From NCBI GenBank assembly GCA_021647145.1, contig JAKIVF010000022.1, positions 1 through 36,333 of the forward strand: a stretch of DNA of 36,333 bases. Direction: 5' to 3'. Below, piece by piece: positions 31,748-36,333 of the stretch; the first letter of the stretch is position 1; each line of letters begins with the position of its first letter. This DNA is from Methylococcaceae bacterium (GTDB lineage Bacteria; Pseudomonadota; Gammaproteobacteria; Methylococcales; Methylomonadaceae). The translations under genes and the position numbers were made by a program. The notes beneath the pieces are model-generated. The model searched no databases, was not told the origin of the DNA, and worked only from the letters and a program-made list of their open reading frames with translations.

Positions 31748-33040
31748 TCAAGTAAATGGGTTGGTGAGCATAATTGTTTCATCACGATCTGGCCCCGTTG
31801 ATAAAATAGCAATTTTAATACCCACTAATTGTTCTATACGCTCAATATAGGCTTTTGCATTAGCCGGTAATTTATCAAAATCGGTTATGCCTGCTGTTGT
31901 ATCGGTCCACCCAGGCATTTCTTCTATGACAACTTCACAAGCATCATATTGATCAGCACCAAGCGGTGCAATTTCAGTTAATTTACCATTTATCTTATAT
32001 GCAGTGCATATACCTATTTTATCCAGGCCATCTAGAACATCCAGCTTAGTTAAGCAAATTCCGGTTAAACTATTCATTTGTGCTGACTTTCGCATAGAAA
32101 CTGCATCAAACCAGCCTGTTCTACGTTTACGTCCTGTTGTTGCCCCAAACTCATGACCTTTGATTCCTAGGTATTCTCCATAATTGTCAAACAATTCCGT
32201 AGGAAACGGTCCATTACCTACTCTAGTAGAATATGCCTTAGTAATTCCTAAAACATAATCAAGATCTAATGGCCCAATTCCCGTTCCTGTCGCTGCACCT
32301 CCTGCTGTTGTATTAGATGAAGTGACGTAAGGGTAAGTTCCATGATCTATATCTAATAAGGCACCTTGTGCCCCCTCAAAAAGTATATTTTTATTATCTC
32401 GCAGACAGTTTTGTAGCTCTTCTCCAACATCCGTCAACATTGGCATTATTTGTTCTGACAATTTTAAAGTAGTGTCTAACATTTCTTGAAAATCAATAAT
32501 TTCCACTTTATAGTAATTAGATAACATAAAATTATGATATTCAGCCAATACCTTCAATCTAGGCGCAAACTCTTCAGGGTTTAATAAATCACCCGCACGT
32601 AACCCCCTTCTTGCTACTTTATCCTCATAAGCAGGCCCTATTCCCCTTCCCGTTGTTCCTATCGCTTTTTTTCCACGAGCAATTTCCCTTGCTTTATCAA
32701 TTGCAATATGAATAGGTAGAATCAATGTACAAGCTTCGCTGATTTTTAAACGATTTCTTACAGGAATACCGGCGCTCTCAAGTGTTTCTATTTCCTCGAT
32801 CAAGGCCTCTAATGATAAGACAACACCATTTCCTATTAAACATTGCACTCCTTTCCTAAGCACGCCAGAAGGAATAAGATGCAAGATGGTTGTTTCACCA
32901 TTGATGACAAGAGTATGGCCGGCATTATGTCCACCTTGAAAGCGCACAACTGCTTCCGCTTGATCTGTTAATAGATCAACTAATTTCCCTTTACCCTCAT
33001 CTCCCCATTGCGTAACGATGACTACAACATTTTTCCCCAT
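31748..33040 (-). CDS. purA: Adenylosuccinate synthetase
   Basis: PurA joins IMP and aspartate using GTP to make adenylosuccinate, the first step of AMP synthesis from IMP. The 430-residue protein is full length (E. coli 432). The GTP-site motif QWGDEGKGK begins at residue 11, with catalytic Asp14, and catalytic His42 is in GGHNAGHTL. GTTGRGIGPAYEDKVARRGL and the C-terminal GTP-base segment LSTGPDRDETI are intact. It lies 11 nt after hisZ, the common gammaproteobacterial order, and has its own strong terminator. Confidence 0.97.
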   Translation of the reverse strand: MGKNVVVIVTQWGDEGKGKLVDLLTDQAEAVVRFQGGHNAGHTLVINGETTILHLIPSGVLRKGVQCLIGNGVVLSLEALIEEIETLESAGIPVRNRLKISEACTLILPIHIAIDKAREIARGKKAIGTTGRGIGPAYEDKVARRGLRAGDLLNPEEFAPRLKVLAEYHNFMLSNYYKVEIIDFQEMLDTTLKLSEQIMPMLTDVGEELQNCLRDNKNILFEGAQGALLDIDHGTYPYVTSSNTTAGGAATGTGIGPLDLDYVLGITKAYSTRVGNGPFPTELFDNYGEYLGIKGHEFGATTGRKRRTGWFDAVSMRKSAQMNSLTGICLTKLDVLDGLDKIGICTAYKINGKLTEIAPLGADQYDACEVVIEEMPGWTDTTAGITDFDKLPANAKAYIERIEQLVGIKIAILSTGPDRDETIMLTNPFT

Positions 33041-33051
33041 ATTTATTCCAT

Positions 33052-34242
33052 TTAACCTAAAGGTTTAACAACCCAATTTTGATTTTCTTTTTCTAAAATG
33101 TCAGTGCAATCAAGCTGCCTTATTTCATCAGAATGTCCAGGTAACTGCTGAATCACAATAATTCCCTTAGTTCTAAGATCACGAACCAACCCTCTTAACC
33201 CCTGATCGTCAATATCTGGTGCATAAATGACTTGCTTATTACTCTCTTGGCTCAAATGATGACTTAAAGATGACAATAATTTTAGGTCAGCACTAAAACC
33301 TGTTGCAGCACGAGCTCGACCAAAAAACAGCCCTATATTATCGTATCGACCACCCCTAGCAATTTCCCGCCCAATATCCGGGATAAATGCAGCAAATACA
33401 ATACCAGTATGATAGTGATAACCACGTAATTCAGATAAATCAAAACCCACTGCTAATGATGGAAAACTCATATTTAGCTTAGCAGAAATACTTTGTAATT
33501 CATCTAAAGCCAGAACAACGGCATTATTTGTCTCTGCAAGAAGTTCTCTTGCTTTATCTAACACGTCACTGCCACCATTTAATGCGGGTAAAGCCATGAA
33601 AATTTGTTTAAATTTATCTTCAATGTTAAAGCTAGCTACTAATGCATTGAGTTCTGTTATTGCTTTACGTTGTAAAACATCGAATAATTCTGACTCTTGT
33701 TGCTGTGTTAACCCAGCTTGGTCAGACAATGCACGATAAATACCAACATGACCTAAATCTAAATGTACATTTTGAATACCAGTAACAGCCAACATTTCAA
33801 GCATTAACTGAATAACTTCAAAATCACTTTCTAACCCGGAATGCCCATAAATCTCTGCACCAATTTGCATAGGGCTTCTGTTTTTTTCTAGACCGTCACC
33901 TAATGCTCTTAATATAGTTCCAACATAACAAAGCCTTGTAGGTCTATTGTGTTTTAGATTATGAGCATCAATACGTGCAACTTGTGGTGTCATATCTGCA
34001 CGTATACCTAACATTTCACCTGATACTTGATCAGTGAATTTAAATGTTTGAAGATCAAGGTCTCGCCCAGACCCTGTTAGTAACGAATCCAGAAAATCAA
34101 CCACCGGTGGAATAACCAGCTCATACCCCCAACAAGTAAATACGTCCAGTACTTGCCGACGAAATAATTCTAATTGTTTAGCATCATCAGGTAAGACCTC
34201 TTCTATTCCTTGGGGTAATAGCCAAGAATCTTTTTTTTGCAT
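33052..34242 (-). CDS. hisZ: ATP phosphoribosyltransferase regulatory subunit HisZ
   Basis: HisZ is a histidyl-tRNA synthetase-like protein without charging activity. It forms a complex with short-form HisG and confers histidine feedback control on the first step of histidine synthesis. ATG 34242 gives 396 residues starting MQKKDSWLLPQGIEEVLPDD, as in the family. An in-frame TTG 21 bases upstream lies in the T-rich tail of the hflC terminator and is rejected. Class II synthetase-like motifs LGIRADMTPQVARI and ARGGRYDNIG are present, but the C-terminal anticodon-binding domain is lacking. hisG is not in the window. Its position between hflC and purA is standard in gammaproteobacteria. Confidence 0.93.
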   Translation of the reverse strand: MQKKDSWLLPQGIEEVLPDDAKQLELFRRQVLDVFTCWGYELVIPPVVDFLDSLLTGSGRDLDLQTFKFTDQVSGEMLGIRADMTPQVARIDAHNLKHNRPTRLCYVGTILRALGDGLEKNRSPMQIGAEIYGHSGLESDFEVIQLMLEMLAVTGIQNVHLDLGHVGIYRALSDQAGLTQQQESELFDVLQRKAITELNALVASFNIEDKFKQIFMALPALNGGSDVLDKARELLAETNNAVVLALDELQSISAKLNMSFPSLAVGFDLSELRGYHYHTGIVFAAFIPDIGREIARGGRYDNIGLFFGRARAATGFSADLKLLSSLSHHLSQESNKQVIYAPDIDDQGLRGLVRDLRTKGIIVIQQLPGHSDEIRQLDCTDILEKENQNWVVKPLG

Positions 34243-34265
34243 ATATTTTTTATGTCCACTCAAAC

Positions 34266-34295
34266 AAAACGCCCCATAAAATAACGGAGCGTTTT
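34266..34295 (-). terminator. Terminator after hflC
   Basis: A stem AAAACGC/GCGTTTT extended by CC/GG after a single mismatch, with a 10-nt loop, followed on the minus strand by TTTTGTTT. It lies about 100 nt after the hflC stop and separates hflKC from hisZ-purA. Confidence 0.6.
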
Positions 34296-34391
34296 AGTTT
34301 CACTATAATTAGCAAGTTAAAAATCAGACCAAGCTACATAAATACTCAATTACATAACATTTTTAACAATAAATTTTTATTATTAATCTCC

Positions 34392-35249
34392 TTACTTTTG
34401 TTTCTTAAAGTATTTAAAGAAATCAGAGTTTGGTTCTACGACTAACATATCACCTTCACTATTAAATGTTTTCTTATAAGCATTCATACTTCGATAAAAA
34501 GAGAAAAATTCAATATCTTTTCCAAAACCTTTTGCATAAGTATCAGCTGCAACCGCATCACCTTCACCTCGTAATTTTTCTGCATCACGAAAGGCATTAG
34601 CCATTATAATTTCACGTTGTTTATCGGCACCAGCTTTGATTCTTTCAGCTGCCTCCATACCTTGCGAACGGAACTCTCTGGCGACCCTTTCGCGCTCAGC
34701 TTCCATTCTACGATAAACTGAAGAACTAACATCGCTTGGTAAATCTATACGTTGCACTTGAACATCAACAATTTCCATACCTAATCTTTGTGCAACGGCT
34801 GATGACCGAGTAATTAATGCTTCTCTAATTGCCTGTCGATCACTAGAAACCAATTGTTGAATGTTTCGTCTACTAAATTCACTCCGAAATGCATCTTTTA
34901 TAATTTGGTCTAGCCGAATATTTGCTTGGCCAATATCACCCGCTACTGCAGTATAAAAAGTTTTAACATTAGCAATTTTCCATTTAACAAAAGAATCAAC
35001 GATTACATTTTTCTTTTCAGATGTTAAAAACCGTTCTGGTTTTGAATCCATTGTTAATATTCGAGCATCGAATTTCTTAACATTATTAATAAAAGGCATT
35101 TTAAAATGTAACCCAGGTTTAAAGTCAGTTTGAATAACTTCCCCTAAACGGAATTTTATCGCCCTTTCGGTTTCTGATACTGTAAATACGGCAGTGGATA
35201 AAATAAAAAATAAAATACCAGCTGCGACTATAAATTTATTTTGTCCCAT
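34392..35249 (-). CDS. hflC: FtsH protease modulator HflC
   Basis: HflC is an SPFH/band-7 inner-membrane protein that with HflK forms the large periplasmic cage around the FtsH protease and limits access of membrane substrates. 285 residues. A single N-terminal membrane helix (about 6-24) is followed by TERAIKFRLGEVIQTDFKPG, the SPFH domain, and a coiled-coil containing YRRMEAERERVAREFRSQG. The C-terminus FFSFYRSMNAYKKTF is typical. The start lies 1 nt from the hflK stop, so the genes are coupled. Confidence 0.95.
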   Translation of the reverse strand: MGQNKFIVAAGILFFILSTAVFTVSETERAIKFRLGEVIQTDFKPGLHFKMPFINNVKKFDARILTMDSKPERFLTSEKKNVIVDSFVKWKIANVKTFYTAVAGDIGQANIRLDQIIKDAFRSEFSRRNIQQLVSSDRQAIREALITRSSAVAQRLGMEIVDVQVQRIDLPSDVSSSVYRRMEAERERVAREFRSQGMEAAERIKAGADKQREIIMANAFRDAEKLRGEGDAVAADTYAKGFGKDIEFFSFYRSMNAYKKTFNSEGDMLVVEPNSDFFKYFKKQK

Positions 35250-35250
35250 C

Positions 35251-36333
35251 TTAACGCCCCCTCATGTCACGTCCACGAGCCGAGGTTCGTATACTGTTAT
35301 TATTAGTTGTCCGTTTAGGAATCTTAATAGGACGTGAGTTAGCCGATGCATTTGTAGTATTAGTTATTTTAGACTGATTCCCTAACTTATCTAAAGGTAG
35401 GTAAAGCAAGTTGTTACCGCCTTTAACATCAACCACTACCGTAGATGTTTTACTTAATACCTCTTCCATAGACTCTAAATACATTCTCTGTCTAGTGACT
35501 TTAGGTGCTTTTTTATATTCTGTTAACAATTGAGTAAATCGACTCACTTCACCGGTTGATCTAGCAATAACCCGTTCTTTATAAGCTTCCGCTTCCTGGG
35601 TCTTTCTTGAAGCAGCACCACGAGCAACAGGAACTACTTCGTTCGCATACGCATGCGCTTCATTGATAAACCGTTCTTTATCTTCACGTGCTTTAATTGC
35701 ATCTTCAAAAGCACCCTGGACTTGCTCAGGTGGCTGTGCATCTTGAAGGTTTACAGAGGTAATCATAATTCCAGCAGTATAAGTATCAAGCACTTTCTGG
35801 ATTTCAGTTTGAATTTCAGCAACAATTTCACTACGTCCTTCTGTCAAAACAAAATCCATTTTACTATGACCAATAACTCCACGCAAAGCACCTTCAGTTA
35901 CTTGCTTCAAAGTTGCTGCAGGATTTAGCACATTAAAAACATAATCCTTTGCATCTTTTACTTGGTATTGCACAGCTAAACGGATATCAACAATATTTTC
36001 ATCCTTAGTTAACATCAATGCTTCCCTAGGAACAGAACCTGCACCTTGGCGACCTCCTGATCGATAACCAACTTCAATAACCTGGACATTTTGAACATCC
36101 ACTACTTCAACCTGATCAATAGGTGATGGAAAACGCCAATTCAATCCTGGTTCAGTCGTTGCTGTATAAGCGCCAAAGCGTGTTTCAACACCACGCCTAC
36201 CTTCATCGACTATATAAAAACCGCTTAAGCACCATAAATCCAGTGCACCTATTGCAAGGAAACCTAAGCCTTTTAATGACCCACCTTCCGAATTTCCTCC
36301 ACCGGAGCTACCACCAAAGATACCTCCTATTTT
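35251..36333 (-). CDS. hflK: FtsH protease modulator HflK (5' end cut by the window)
   Basis: The partner of HflC in the FtsH-regulating complex. The open frame continues to the right edge with no stop or clear start: 360 codons are visible, and the true N-terminus (usually Gly/Pro-rich) is missing. A Gly/Ser-rich stretch IFGGSSGGGNSEGG leads to one membrane helix (LGFLAIGALDLWCLSGFYIV). GVETRFGAYTATTEPGLNWR follows, with the SPFH domain and NVQVIEVGYRSGG after it. The C-terminal region ends in a basic, Asn/Ser-rich tail. A start at 36144 would be wrong, as conserved family sequence precedes it. It is followed by hflC after 1 nt. Confidence 0.95.
   Translation of the reverse strand, partial: KIGGIFGGSSGGGNSEGGSLKGLGFLAIGALDLWCLSGFYIVDEGRRGVETRFGAYTATTEPGLNWRFPSPIDQVEVVDVQNVQVIEVGYRSGGRQGAGSVPREALMLTKDENIVDIRLAVQYQVKDAKDYVFNVLNPAATLKQVTEGALRGVIGHSKMDFVLTEGRSEIVAEIQTEIQKVLDTYTAGIMITSVNLQDAQPPEQVQGAFEDAIKAREDKERFINEAHAYANEVVPVARGAASRKTQEAEAYKERVIARSTGEVSRFTQLLTEYKKAPKVTRQRMYLESMEEVLSKTSTVVVDVKGGNNLLYLPLDKLGNQSKITNTTNASANSRPIKIPKRTTNNNSIRTSARGRDMRGR

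Noticed and set aside
34243..34263. Upstream TTG start for hisZ
   Set aside because: It lies in the T-rich tail of the hflC terminator, and the ATG at 34242 gives the family N-terminus.
35251..36144. hflK as a complete 297-residue gene starting at 36144
   Set aside because: The codon is an internal TTG. Conserved HflK sequence, including the membrane helix, continues in frame to the window edge.

Overview
The window is an AT-rich piece of a gammaproteobacterial chromosome. Conserved gene pairs and orders point to this class: accA-tilS, rpsF-rpsR-(DUF2232 gene)-rplI, nadK-recN, hflK-hflC-hisZ-purA, and a minor-pilin operon ordered as in Pseudomonas (fimU-pilV-pilW-pilX-pilY1-(small gene)-pilE). 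KDO and heptose genes show a lipopolysaccharide-bearing cell. I cannot name the genus; base composition and gene content would fit a marine or aquatic, surface-attaching lineage. No tRNA, rRNA or CRISPR array was seen.

Layout. Positions 1-180 hold one end of an insertion element: the first codons of a putative transposase running off the left edge, preceded by two spaced terminal repeats. Positions 211-7210 are a minus-strand housekeeping block. A strong promoter and structured leader start rpsF-rpsR-DUF2232-rplI, followed at short spacing by hldD and waaA (LPS core), then accA (fatty acid synthesis) and tilS (tRNA-Ile lysidinylation) separated by a clear terminator. Positions 7587-18160 (minus) hold a signalling and surface module: a 2026-residue secreted/surface protein (LEPRxLL-like motif, DUF4347, propellers, PKD, cadherin repeats, C-terminal membrane tail), then a hybrid histidine kinase with receiver and HPt, then a receiver-GGDEF-EAL protein for cyclic-di-GMP turnover. 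Positions 18528-21122 (plus) carry nadK-recN. A metaxin/Fax-type GST-fold gene (minus) and greB (plus) follow.

Positions 22907-31114 (minus) form the type IV pilus minor-pilin operon: fimT-like, fimU-like, pilV, pilW, pilX, pilY1, a small basic secreted protein in the pilY2 position, and pilE. The fimU-like gene has a 67-residue leader instead of the usual short one, and a palindromic GC-richer insert encodes most of it. Positions 31115-31747 are a gene-poor gap with a 35-codon candidate small ORF, a 193-bp MITE with 31-bp inverted ends flanked by TA, and the purA terminator. Positions 31748-36333 (minus) hold hflK (running off the right edge), hflC, hisZ and purA.

The most unusual items are: the surface-protein/kinase/c-di-GMP operon with a possible His/Cys (caspase-like) pair in DUF4347; the TA-flanked MITE; the palindromic insertion at the 5' end of a minor pilin gene; and the two FimT/FimU paralogues, of which only one keeps the GRxR DNA-binding motif.
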